Assembly: GCF_000321005.1 (NCBI RefSeq)
Contig: NZ_HE578909.1
Coordinates: 21,404 to 85,403, forward strand
Reading direction: 5' to 3'
Origin: Anaerococcus senegalensis JC48
GTDB lineage: Bacteria; Bacillota; Clostridia; Tissierellales; Peptoniphilaceae
DNA length: 64,000 bases
Below the pieces are notes generated by a model. It was not told the DNA's origin. It worked only from the letters and a program-made list of their open reading frames with translations, and ran no database searches. This document shows positions 25,873 to 34,013 of the stretch, in pieces (the first letter of the stretch is position 1; each line of letters opens with the position of its first letter). Made by a program: the position numbers and the translations under genes.

Positions 25873-27354
25873 TTAAAAATTTTCCTTAACGTAATTTAAT
25901 CTTTCGATCATTTTTTCCTTGCCCATAATAACAAAGGCATTTACAAGTTCTGGGCCATGAACATTTCCTGTAAGTCCTGCCCTAACTGGGAACCATAAAT
26001 TCTTTCCTTTTATTCCTGTTTCTTTTTGGATTGATTTCATTATGGTTTTTGCAAAATCTAGACTAACTTCATCAACTTCTTCAAGTTTTCCAATAAAGGC
26101 ATCAAATAAAGTTTTAGCCTCATCTGTCTTTATAGCTTCAACTGCTTCATCAGTCCATTTCATATCTTTATCATCTACATAATAAACATAAGCTTCATCC
26201 TTGATATCAGAAAATTTATCAATTGCTGATTGCCAAGTAGCTGCAAGTAGATTTAATTTTTCTTCTGGATAATCTTCTGTGAAAAATCCTGCTTCAATAC
26301 AATATGGTTTAATTGCAGCTGCCAAATCTTCAACGCTCATTTCCCTTACATAATGACCGTTAACCCAATCAAGTTTTCTTACATCAAAAACTGCTCCTGT
26401 TTTATTTACCCTATCAAAAGTAAATTGGTCAGCAAGTTCTTCCATTGTAAAAATTTCTTCTTCACTATCAGGTGACCAACCCAAAAGAGCCAAATAATTT
26501 ATAAGTCCTTCTGGTAAATATCCTCTTTCGATGAAATCTTCAACCATTCCATCTCCATTTCTCTTAGAATATTTTTTGTGATCTTTATTTAAAACTGTAG
26601 GAAGGTGGATATATTCTGGAGCTTCCCATCCAAAAGCTTGGTATAAAAATACGTGTTTTGGAGTTGAAGAAATCCATTCATCCCCTCTTACAACGTGGGT
26701 AATTCCCATTTCGTGATCATCAACAATTACTGCAAAGTGATATGTTGGATACCCGTCTTCTTTTATCAAAACTTGGTCGTCCATATCATTTGTATTAAAG
26801 GTGATTTTCCCTTTAATTCTATCTTCAAAAGTAATATCTGTATCTTTTGGAAGTTTTAATCTTACAGTATATTTTTCACCATTTGCAATTTTTTCTTTTG
26901 CTTCTTCCAATGTAAGTGAACGGCAAAGTCCATCATATTTTGGTGTAAGACCATCAGCTTTTTGTCTTGCTCTTAAATTATCAAGTCTTTCCTTTGAGCA
27001 GAAGCAATAATAAGCCTTGCCTTCTTCAATTAATTTTTCTATATATTTATCATAAATTCCAGCCTTAACCCTATCAGATTGGATATAAGGACCAAAGTCT
27101 CCTTTTTCAGTAACTTCCCCATTTTCATCAAGCATAACGCCTTCGTCAATTTCAATTCCTGACCATTTTAAAGTCTTCAATAAATTTTCCAAGGCTCCTT
27201 CAACAAATCTTGTTCTATCTGTATCTTCAATTCTTAAAAGCATTTTTCCACCAGTATGTCTTGCATAAAGGTAATTAAAAAGTGCTGTTCTAAGTCCACC
27301 TATGTGGAGGTAACCTGTTGGTGATGGTGCAAATCTAACTCTTGTTTCTGTCAT
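25873..27354 (-). CDS. gltX: Glutamyl-tRNA synthetase
   Basis: Class I synthetase of 493 aa that charges tRNA-Glu and possibly tRNA-Gln. The HIGH region is RFAPSPTGYLHIGGLRTALF (about residues 6-25), the zinc region CFCSKERL is present (about 117-124), and the signature lysine loop is KYSKRNGDG in place of KMSKR. It is the first gene of the five-gene operon that ends with the sigma factor. A clear promoter and hairpin leader lie upstream. Confidence 0.97.
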   Translation of the reverse strand: MTETRVRFAPSPTGYLHIGGLRTALFNYLYARHTGGKMLLRIEDTDRTRFVEGALENLLKTLKWSGIEIDEGVMLDENGEVTEKGDFGPYIQSDRVKAGIYDKYIEKLIEEGKAYYCFCSKERLDNLRARQKADGLTPKYDGLCRSLTLEEAKEKIANGEKYTVRLKLPKDTDITFEDRIKGKITFNTNDMDDQVLIKEDGYPTYHFAVIVDDHEMGITHVVRGDEWISSTPKHVFLYQAFGWEAPEYIHLPTVLNKDHKKYSKRNGDGMVEDFIERGYLPEGLINYLALLGWSPDSEEEIFTMEELADQFTFDRVNKTGAVFDVRKLDWVNGHYVREMSVEDLAAAIKPYCIEAGFFTEDYPEEKLNLLAATWQSAIDKFSDIKDEAYVYYVDDKDMKWTDEAVEAIKTDEAKTLFDAFIGKLEEVDEVSLDFAKTIMKSIQKETGIKGKNLWFPVRAGLTGNVHGPELVNAFVIMGKEKMIERLNYVKENF

Positions 27355-27454
27355 AAGTCCTCCTTAAAAATATTAATTTTATTATATAATATCTTGACTA
27401 ATTTATAAACTTATATTTTTTTAAACTTTTCATAAATTTATCTAAAAATAACGA

Positions 27455-27529
27455 AAAGTAAAGGGAGTGCAAAACTCACTCCCTCCCAAATACTGCTTTT
27501 ATTTTAGCATAAAATATATTTTTTTTCAA
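27455..27529 (-). promoter_or_regulatory. gltX promoter and leader hairpin
   Basis: On the minus strand TTGAAA (27524-27529) and TAAAAT (27501-27506) are 17 bases apart. About 20 bases downstream the leader folds into GGGAGTGAGTTTTGCACTCCC (27463-27483) followed by TTTACTTTT, shaped like an attenuator. A leader of about 100 bases then precedes the AAGGAGG ribosome site. No T-box sequence was found here. Confidence 0.6.
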
Positions 27530-27611
27530 GATTTATTATCAATTACAAAGATTTATATTTTAAAAATTTTATTTTTAAATTTTATTTCAATTTTTTCCTC
27601 TAATATATTTA

Positions 27612-27620
27612 TGTTATAAT
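27612..27620 (+). promoter_or_regulatory. Extended -10 promoter of the small ABC operon
   Basis: TGT-TATAAT at 27612-27620 is an extended -10 element about 50 bases upstream of the ATG at 27669. No convincing -35 is seen. Confidence 0.5.
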
Positions 27621-27668
27621 ACGAGAAAGTGTTTCTGCTTATTCAAATAAAATTATAAGGAAAATATC

Positions 27669-28349
27669 ATGTTAAAATCGCTAATAAAATTCAACTTCAA
27701 GATAATTTTTAAAGACAAAATTTCTATATTTTGGTCAATAATTCTTCCCCTAGTTTTTTTGCTTATTAATTCTCACAAAAAAATTGATATCAATGAAGCT
27801 TTAATCTATTGTGCCTATATAATAGTAACTTCCTATATTTATGGGGTGGGATTAAGGGCCCTAAGACAAAGAGAAAGTGGTATGTGTAAATTTATTTTCG
27901 GCCTAAATTATCAAAAAACAAAATATTTTGGGGCTCTTCTAATATCACAAATTATTTATGCAAGTCTTTGCAGCCTAATATTTTGCATCGGCGCAAGCTT
28001 TGTTCTTAAAATAAGTTTTTTAAAACTTTTTTCCTACGATATGGTATTAGTTTTTCTTTTGATAAATATAGGATTTTTATCTTATAACCTAACTCTTTTA
28101 AAAGATGTCCACGTAAATTCTATTTCAACTATAACCGATATTTGCGTATTTGTCGGAGTTTTTCTTTTAAATAGCCCTTCAAAAATCAATCTTATAAATC
28201 CTTTTTATCAAATATTTTTATTGATAAATGCCCTAATAGATAAAAATTTTTCCTATATAGGAATTTATATTTTAATATTTGTCTTAACTAGTGTTTTATC
28301 CCTATATTCAATAAAAAATTTCAGTCCATTTTCAAAGGAGCGTAGATGA
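27669..28349 (+). CDS. Small ABC-2-like membrane permease
   Basis: Membrane protein of 226 aa with about six spans and no large outer loop. It resembles the short permease of peptide-immunity or bacteriocin-type ABC exporters, but I cannot name the family. It precedes an ABC ATPase gene by a 4-base overlap, so the two form one transporter. The ribosome site is ATAAGGAAAA. No bacteriocin precursor or modification gene is visible nearby. Confidence 0.65.
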   Translation: MLKSLIKFNFKIIFKDKISIFWSIILPLVFLLINSHKKIDINEALIYCAYIIVTSYIYGVGLRALRQRESGMCKFIFGLNYQKTKYFGALLISQIIYASLCSLIFCIGASFVLKISFLKLFSYDMVLVFLLINIGFLSYNLTLLKDVHVNSISTITDICVFVGVFLLNSPSKINLINPFYQIFLLINALIDKNFSYIGIYILIFVLTSVLSLYSIKNFSPFSKERR

Positions 28350-28924
28350 TGTTTAGTGTTTTTAATATAGAAACTTTGATTTTCAAAATAAATAGAATAG
28401 ATTTTTCAGATAAAATAAATTATATTTGCGACAAAAATGGTTCAGGAAAAACTCTTTTTTTGGATAGCCTTTATTTTGATAATAAGGTTAGGATAGAACC
28501 TCATATAGACAAAAAAGATATAATCTATCTAAGCCAACATTTTTCTTTTTATGAAAGAGTAAAAGTAAAAGATTTTGTGGAATTTTTTGACCAAATAAAT
28601 AATGAAAATCTTCTAGAAAAAATAAGAAAAAATTCTTACATAAATAATTTTATAAATGAAAATTTCGATAAAACCCTCTACCACCTATCAGGTGGAGAAT
28701 TTAAATTTTTATATTTGATTTTACTTCTATTTACTGATAAAAAATTATACTTATTAGATGAACCCTTTAATGAACTTGATAAAGAAAAAGCAAAATACAT
28801 AGCAAATTTAATCAAAGATTTAAACAAAAATGGCAAAAAAATAATAATAACCAACCACTATGATTTGGGATTATTTGAAGAAAAAGATATAAAAAAAATA
28901 AGGCTATTAGACCATACAGTCTAA
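28346..28924 (+). CDS. Short ABC transporter ATPase
   Basis: ATPase of only 192 aa. Walker A is CDKNGSGKT (about residues 28-36), the signature is LSGGEF, Walker B is LYLLDEPFNELD, and the H-loop is TNHYD. The Q-loop region reads IIYLSQHFSF. The short length and degenerate N-terminus suggest a minimal exporter ATPase working with the permease at 27669. It ends in a terminator hairpin that abuts the mobile element at 28931. Confidence 0.8.
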   Translation: MMFSVFNIETLIFKINRIDFSDKINYICDKNGSGKTLFLDSLYFDNKVRIEPHIDKKDIIYLSQHFSFYERVKVKDFVEFFDQINNENLLEKIRKNSYINNFINENFDKTLYHLSGGEFKFLYLILLLFTDKKLYLLDEPFNELDKEKAKYIANLIKDLNKNGKKIIITNHYDLGLFEEKDIKKIRLLDHTV

Positions 28925-28931
28925 ATAGTCC
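28902..28931 (+). terminator. Terminator-like hairpin at the left flank of the mobile element
   Basis: GGCTATTAGAC...GTCTAAATAGTCC covers the stop codon of the ABC ATPase gene. The right flank of the element (29091-29120) carries a direct, slightly diverged copy, 25 of 30 bases identical. Confidence 0.6.
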
Positions 28932-29089
28932 AGAGTATAGACAAAGTCAGTTTACTAATTCAAAAATAGAATTAAGCTAAAACCCATCTCGACTAAGTGA
29001 GTGAAACGAACGCATGGAGAGATCTCATTAGATTTCTCCGTTCGTTTTACTCGGTCGAAACTGGCAGATTTTAGTTTGTCAACAGTCTG
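28931..29089. mobile_element. MITE-like element, copy A (about 159 bases)
   Basis: Non-coding element with imperfect terminal inverted repeats: left end CAGAGTATAGACAAA, right end read inward CAGACTGTTGACAAA (12 of 15 identical). The interior holds AAGCTAAAACCCATCTCGAC, GAGAGATCTCA and CTCGGTCGAAA and is itself palindromic. It is flanked by direct copies of a terminator hairpin. Copy B at 37173 is strongly similar throughout. Confidence 0.65.
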
Positions 29090-29090
29090 A

Positions 29091-29120
29091 GGCTATTAAA
29101 CCCTAGAGTTTAAATAGCCC
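29091..29120 (-). terminator. Terminator of the radical SAM gene, right flank of the element
   Basis: GGCTATTAAAC...GTTTAAATAGCC hairpin overlapping the end of the radical SAM gene. It is a direct copy of the hairpin at 28902-28931. Confidence 0.6.
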
Positions 29121-29991
29121 TGCCAATATTTTTTGAATCTAGGATTTTTTCGTCTAGATTTTCTATGACGTCTTCTAATTTTTTTATCATTTTTTCTTTG
29201 TTTCTCATGTGAGATGTTACTTTTACAAGATTTACTATGTGGCCTGATGAGTAGAGGACATTTCCCGGAACTTCTAGATTTTTTAATAATTCTATTTGTT
29301 CTTCTAGATTTTCTCTGTTTGTTGTTTCTTTAAAATCTCCTTCTTCTCTCATTTCATATAATTTTGACCCTCTTTGGACGTCTGTACTCATTATAAAAAT
29401 TCCTATTGGTGGATAAAGGTTTAAAAATTTTGCAGTTTCTCTTGCGTTTTCTATTGAATTTCCATTTCCTGCAACTCCTTGCATTACTATGGCATTGTAG
29501 GTCATATTGGCATATTTCATTTTCTCTATGCCTTTTTTATAATCATCAAGGTCAGCTCCCTTATCAAGCCAATCTAAAACTTTTTGATTTCCCGTTTCTA
29601 CCCCAAACCAAAGCTCATTATAGCCTTTTTCTCTTAAGAGTTTTAAATCTTCCTTTGTTTTATTTTTTAAATTATAAAAACTCGCGTAGGATGTTATGGT
29701 TTTTACTTCTGGGATATATTTGTGGATCAAATCGGCAATTTCTACCAATTTTTGAGTCGAAAGAACAAAAGGATCTCCATTTAATAAATAAATTCTTTCA
29801 ATTTGCCTTGGATAGGTCATGGAAATTTCTAAAATATCACTTTCTATATCCTTTAAAGGAGAAATTCCAAAATTTGTCATATGATACATAGTACAAAAGG
29901 CACACTTGTTGTGGGAACAGCCGTAAGTTACTTCCAAAAGTGGTGTGTAGGCCTCAAGTGGTGGTCTATAAACTTGTCCTGTGTAATGCAT
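29110..29991 (-). CDS. Radical SAM protein (Cx4Cx2C type)
   Basis: Radical SAM enzyme of 293 aa with the cluster motif GCSHNKCAFC (about residues 24-33), so the spacing is Cx4Cx2C instead of Cx3Cx2C. Such spacing is seen in a widespread uncharacterised clostridial subgroup whose proteins begin Y-G-x-V-Y-R-P-P. NGDPFVL, ELWFGVETG and GVAGNGNS mark the SAM-binding barrel. It follows the threonine aldolase gene by 4 bases, so the two are probably cotranscribed. Reaction unknown. Confidence 0.8.
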   Translation of the reverse strand: MHYTGQVYRPPLEAYTPLLEVTYGCSHNKCAFCTMYHMTNFGISPLKDIESDILEISMTYPRQIERIYLLNGDPFVLSTQKLVEIADLIHKYIPEVKTITSYASFYNLKNKTKEDLKLLREKGYNELWFGVETGNQKVLDWLDKGADLDDYKKGIEKMKYANMTYNAIVMQGVAGNGNSIENARETAKFLNLYPPIGIFIMSTDVQRGSKLYEMREEGDFKETTNRENLEEQIELLKNLEVPGNVLYSSGHIVNLVKVTSHMRNKEKMIKKLEDVIENLDEKILDSKNIGRAI

Positions 29992-29995
29992 AATA

Positions 29996-31006
29996 CTAAA
30001 TCCTTTCTAAAAATTCTTCTATTTCTTTTTCTTGGCTTTTGTAAGTTGTTACAAATCTTGCTACGAATTTATCTGCTCTTTTTTCTCCAACTTCAAAATA
30101 GGTAAATTCTTCCCATTTTTTTATATCTTCTTTTGAAATTTCTACGAAAACTTGGTTTGATTCAAATTCATAAGCGAGCTTGTAGCCTTTTTCTTCAAAG
30201 CCTTGAGCTAATTTTTCTGCCATTTTGTAGGCTTTTTTTGCTCCTTTTATATACAAATCATCTTGGAAGAGCCTTTCAAACATCATTCCTGTTACAAATC
30301 CTTTGGCAAGCATGGCTCCCTTTTGTTTTTGTAAATTTCTAAAATTTTTCTTCAAATTATCATTTACAATTACAAGGGCTTCGCCAAACATCAGACCGTT
30401 TTTGGTTCCTCCAAAATAAAATATATCGCAAAGTTTGGTCAAATCTTTAAATTTCAAATCTGATTTTTCATTTGCAATTGCATGAGCAAGCCTTGCCCCG
30501 TCCATAAATAAATATAAGTCATGTTTTTTACAAAAATCGTAAATTTCTTCCAAATCTTTTTTACTATAAAGAGTACCAACTTCTGTTGTGTTTGATATAT
30601 AAACTTTTCTTGGAACTGTGTGGTGTTCGTTGGTAAAAGATTTATATTTTTCTTCCAATAATTTTTTTGTAATTTTACCGTCATCTGTTGGAATTGTTTC
30701 AATTTTTATTCCACAAGCCTCGATTGCTCCTGATTCTTGGTCTTCGATATGGCCACTTGTTGCAGAAATTATGGATTCTTGTGCCATCATTCCTACACTT
30801 GCTCCAAGAATATTTGCTCCTGTTCCTCCGTGAATAAAATATATATCTACATTTTCATCTTCTAATTTTTCTTTGATTAATCTCTCAGCGTTTTTGCTGT
30901 GATCATCAACCCCATAGCCTGGATTTATTTGGTCAAGATTTTCTTTTATATAATCTAAAATTTCTGGATAACAAATATCAGAATAGTCATTTCTAAAATT
31001 AAACAT
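29996..31006 (-). CDS. Low-specificity L-threonine aldolase
   Basis: PLP-dependent fold-type I enzyme of 336 aa that splits L-threonine or L-allo-threonine to glycine and acetaldehyde. The PLP lysine is in YFGGTKNGLMFGEA (about residues 196-209), and the conserved SATSGHIEDQESGA and FMDGARLAHA segments are present. It feeds glycine and carbon metabolism in the cytoplasm. It is followed 4 bases later by a radical SAM gene, which may modify a related amino acid (inference). Confidence 0.88.
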   Translation of the reverse strand: MFNFRNDYSDICYPEILDYIKENLDQINPGYGVDDHSKNAERLIKEKLEDENVDIYFIHGGTGANILGASVGMMAQESIISATSGHIEDQESGAIEACGIKIETIPTDDGKITKKLLEEKYKSFTNEHHTVPRKVYISNTTEVGTLYSKKDLEEIYDFCKKHDLYLFMDGARLAHAIANEKSDLKFKDLTKLCDIFYFGGTKNGLMFGEALVIVNDNLKKNFRNLQKQKGAMLAKGFVTGMMFERLFQDDLYIKGAKKAYKMAEKLAQGFEEKGYKLAYEFESNQVFVEISKEDIKKWEEFTYFEVGEKRADKFVARFVTTYKSQEKEIEEFLERI

Positions 31007-31173
31007 ATCTTCTCCTTATAAAAAACGATTTTCTTATTTCTACCATACATTTTTCATAGTTTTTTTCCATTCTTTAAATTTTTAATAATGATAAGGGAGA
31101 TAATTAAGATAATTTCATTTAGAATAATCCATTTAATTTATTTATAAAATCAATATATTAAATTTTCCCAAAG

Positions 31174-31201
31174 AAAAAACCAAAGTATTAAACTTTGGTT
31201 T
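31174..31201 (-). terminator. Terminator after the P-type ATPase gene
   Basis: AAACCAAAG / CTTTGGTTT hairpin followed by TTTTTC on the minus strand; the ATPase stop codon abuts it. Confidence 0.8.
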
Positions 31202-33273
31202 TAAAATTTGTATTTTTTCATATTATCGCTTGCTATTGCAACTGTAGATATATTGTGCAAGAGGGCTGATTGGGTATTTGTTATAAATGAACCCAAGCCT
31301 AGTCCGATTAATAGGGTATTGAAAGCTATTATTCTTTCATAATCCTTTCTAACTCTTTTATCTACACTTTTTGAAAGTTTTACAAGGTCAACTAATTCTT
31401 TTAATGAATCAGTTTTTATGGAAACATCGGAAATTTCTTTTGCAAGGTCTGCTCCTTTAGACATTGAAATTCCTACATCAGCTTGGGATAGGGCGATTGA
31501 ATCATTAACTCCATCTCCTATCATAATTACTTTTCTTCCCATATCTTTCATTTTTTTGATATATTCTTCCTTATCTTCTGGAAGAACTTGAGATTTGTAA
31601 AAGTCTAGGTCAAGTTTCTTGCTTACAGCTCTTGCAGAATTTTCATTATCTCCTGTTAGCATTGCGATATGAGTAAAGCCTAATTTTCTAAGCTTTGAAA
31701 CAGTTTCTTTTGCATCTTTTCTAATTGGATCATCAACACATAAGACTGCCAACAATTTATTGTCAAAGGCCATAAATAAAAGTGAATATTCTTCTTTTAA
31801 AGAATTAATCAAATCGCCTTGGTCAGGGCTTATTTTTATTTTTTCATCTTCCAAAATAAAATGTTCGCTTCCAATTAAGGCTGGTTTTCCATCAATTGTA
31901 GATTTTATTCCATGAGCCATTACATATTCTGGCTTAGAGTGCATTTCTTCATGGTGAAGATTTTTCTCTTTTGCTTTTTTTACAACTGCCCTTGCTATAG
32001 AATGTGGGAAATGTTCTTCAAGACAAGCAGCAATTCTTAAGGCCTCATCTTCATCAATATCAAAAGAAATTACTCTTTTAACTTCAGGTTCTGACTTGGT
32101 CAAAGTTCCAGTTTTATCAAAAATAATGGTATCTGCCTTTGCTATACTTTCAAAATATTTTCCACCCTTTACAAGGATATTTTCATCTCCTGCTTGGCTT
32201 ATAGCCTTCATATAAGCTATAGGAATTGTAAGTTTTAGGGCGCAAGAATAATCAACCATTAAAAATGATTTTGCTTTTATAAAATTACGAGTTAATAAAT
32301 ATGTTAAACCTGCCCCAATAAAGGAATATTTTACCAAAGAATCTGCCATAGACTCAGCCTTTATTTGTGCCAAGGATTTATTTTTCTCACTATCTTCAAT
32401 CAATTTTATAATATGGTTTAATCTAGAATCATCATATTTTTTCTTACTTCTTACAAGAAGGTCTCCCTCTTCAAGGACTGTTCCTGCAAAAACAGATGAT
32501 TTTTCATTTTTTTCTACAGCCTTGGATTCTCCTGTAAATGAAGATTCATTAACCATACCAAAACCTTCAACAACTTCTCCATCAACAGGAATTGTTGTTC
32601 CCATAGAAACATAAATCAAATCACCAATTTCAACTTCTTTTAGGTGTTTAAAGACTTTTTTGCCCCCATCTTTTACTAAAACTTGATCAATATTTAGGGC
32701 TAGTGAAGATTTTAAATTTAACCTTGATTTTTTCAAAGTATAATCTTCAAGCTCTTCTCCCAAAGATAAAAGGGCCATAATGCTTGCAGCATCTGCAAAT
32801 TGACCTGTTACAATTGAAACTGAAATTGCACTCGCATCCAAAAGAGCCACATCCATTTTTCTATTTTTTAAAGATTTTAACCCTTCTTTTACGAAAGGAT
32901 AAGCCCTTAAAATTGTAAAAAATGGCCTAAGTGGCATTGGCATAATTTTTCCAAAAATTATCCTCTTGTATGCTGCATTTCTTAGTATATGAAAAATTGA
33001 CTTATCAACTTGTGGGATAAAGTCTGCATCATCAATTTCAAAATCATCCAAAGATTTTAGATCAAAGTCAAGAATAAATCTTGCTATTTCTCCAATATAA
33101 TCCTCATCATAATTTATTATAATAGATTTTGAAATTGTAGAGATTTGACAAAATTTTACACCTTTAACTTTTTCGATTTTGTACTTTAATTTATTAACGT
33201 TAGAATCTTTAAGATAGTCTTCAAACAAAAACCTAGATCTACCGAGGGTTCTAGCCTTTATAGACGCTCTCAT
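31201..33273 (-). CDS. P1B-type heavy-metal ATPase with SCA in place of CPC
   Basis: Integral membrane cation ATPase of 690 aa. The N-terminal part (about residues 25-90) has an HMA-like fold without a CxxC pair. Core motifs are SFTGESKAVEK, FDKTGTLTKSEPEV (phosphorylated Asp), MLTGDNENSA and MIGDGVNDSIALSQADVGIS. The transmembrane metal site that normally reads CPC is DYSCALK, so one Cys remains and the proline is lost; the transported metal is therefore uncertain. An HP dipeptide (EEHFPHSIA) typical of P1B proteins is present. It is cotranscribed with the small gene at 33275. Confidence 0.85.
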   Translation of the reverse strand: MRASIKARTLGRSRFLFEDYLKDSNVNKLKYKIEKVKGVKFCQISTISKSIIINYDEDYIGEIARFILDFDLKSLDDFEIDDADFIPQVDKSIFHILRNAAYKRIIFGKIMPMPLRPFFTILRAYPFVKEGLKSLKNRKMDVALLDASAISVSIVTGQFADAASIMALLSLGEELEDYTLKKSRLNLKSSLALNIDQVLVKDGGKKVFKHLKEVEIGDLIYVSMGTTIPVDGEVVEGFGMVNESSFTGESKAVEKNEKSSVFAGTVLEEGDLLVRSKKKYDDSRLNHIIKLIEDSEKNKSLAQIKAESMADSLVKYSFIGAGLTYLLTRNFIKAKSFLMVDYSCALKLTIPIAYMKAISQAGDENILVKGGKYFESIAKADTIIFDKTGTLTKSEPEVKRVISFDIDEDEALRIAACLEEHFPHSIARAVVKKAKEKNLHHEEMHSKPEYVMAHGIKSTIDGKPALIGSEHFILEDEKIKISPDQGDLINSLKEEYSLLFMAFDNKLLAVLCVDDPIRKDAKETVSKLRKLGFTHIAMLTGDNENSARAVSKKLDLDFYKSQVLPEDKEEYIKKMKDMGRKVIMIGDGVNDSIALSQADVGISMSKGADLAKEISDVSIKTDSLKELVDLVKLSKSVDKRVRKDYERIIAFNTLLIGLGLGSFITNTQSALLHNISTVAIASDNMKKYKF

Positions 33274-33274
33274 C

Positions 33275-33616
33275 CTAATCCTCTTTAGCTTCTTCTTTTA
33301 ACTCTTCCTTTACTTCTTCTTTAATTTTTTCTTCAGCTTCTTTTTTAGCTACATTTTCAATATCAAGATTTGCCTTTGCTTCAGCTTCAAGTCTTTCTTC
33401 AATTTCATTTTTAACCTTAGCTTCTGCAACAATATCATCAGTTGTAAGCTTAATATTTTCTACAGTTTTATCGACTGCTCCCTTAGCCTTTAGTCCTTGT
33501 TGAACTGTAGCTACTGCAGCTTTTTTTGCAAATTTTGATGTAAGAATTTTTCCACCAATTGCTCCTGCTAATACTCCTGCGCCTGCACTTAAAATTTTCT
33601 TGTTTACTTTAATCAT
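33275..33616 (-). CDS. DUF6110-like small protein, partner of metal ATPase
   Basis: A 113-aa protein with one N-terminal glycine-rich hydrophobic segment (about residues 9-25, AGAGVLAGAIGGKILTS), followed by a long charged Lys/Glu helix (65-113). It resembles the DUF6110 family, whose members commonly sit next to P1B ATPases; the family name is from memory and should be checked. It lies 1 base upstream of the ATPase gene, so a membrane-anchored accessory role is likely. Confidence 0.6.
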   Translation of the reverse strand: MIKVNKKILSAGAGVLAGAIGGKILTSKFAKKAAVATVQQGLKAKGAVDKTVENIKLTTDDIVAEAKVKNEIEERLEAEAKANLDIENVAKKEAEEKIKEEVKEELKEEAKED

Positions 33617-33741
33617 CTCTTCCTCCTATGATTTAAAATTATATCAGTATTATTCTAGCAAAATTTTTTATATTTTAAAAGTTAAAATTTCTGTAGTTAT
33701 TAAAGGCAAAAATACAAAAAATCTTGAGAATTTTATATTCT

Positions 33742-33788
33742 AAAAGGAAGACCCTCGCAAATTTATTTTTTGCAAAAGTCCTCCTTTT
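33742..33788 (-). terminator. Terminator of the feo operon
   Basis: AAAAGGAGGAC / GTCTTCCTTTT arms with a TTTGCAAAAAATAAATTTGC inner region form a long hairpin downstream of the Cys-rich protein gene on the minus strand. Confidence 0.7.
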
Positions 33789-33797
33789 AAAAAACAA

Positions 33798-33989
33798 TCA
33801 GTCACAATATGGGCATGATTTCTTTTTTGTTTTTTCTTTTTTGCTATGGCAAGTAGTTGATGAACAAGAACTTTTTTGTGCACAATCCTTGCATCCAAAA
33901 TTTGATCCTTCTTTTATAAATCTTGTATAGATTATATAAGAGCAAATGCCCAATATTACTAGCAAAAATATCCATGATTGTAAGTTCAT
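33798..33989 (-). CDS. FeoB-associated Cys-rich membrane protein
   Basis: A 63-aa protein with one N-terminal membrane span (about residues 5-24) and a cytosolic tail holding seven cysteines (CKDCAQKSSC, TTCHS, SCPYC). This is the pattern of the small FeoB-linked proteins that may play the FeoC-like role. It follows feoB by 24 bases and precedes the operon terminator. Cysteines may bind iron or a cluster (inference from family). Confidence 0.8.
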   Translation of the reverse strand: MNLQSWIFLLVILGICSYIIYTRFIKEGSNFGCKDCAQKSSCSSTTCHSKKEKTKKKSCPYCD

Positions 33990-34013
33990 AAAATCATCCC
34001 TTTCTATTTTTTA

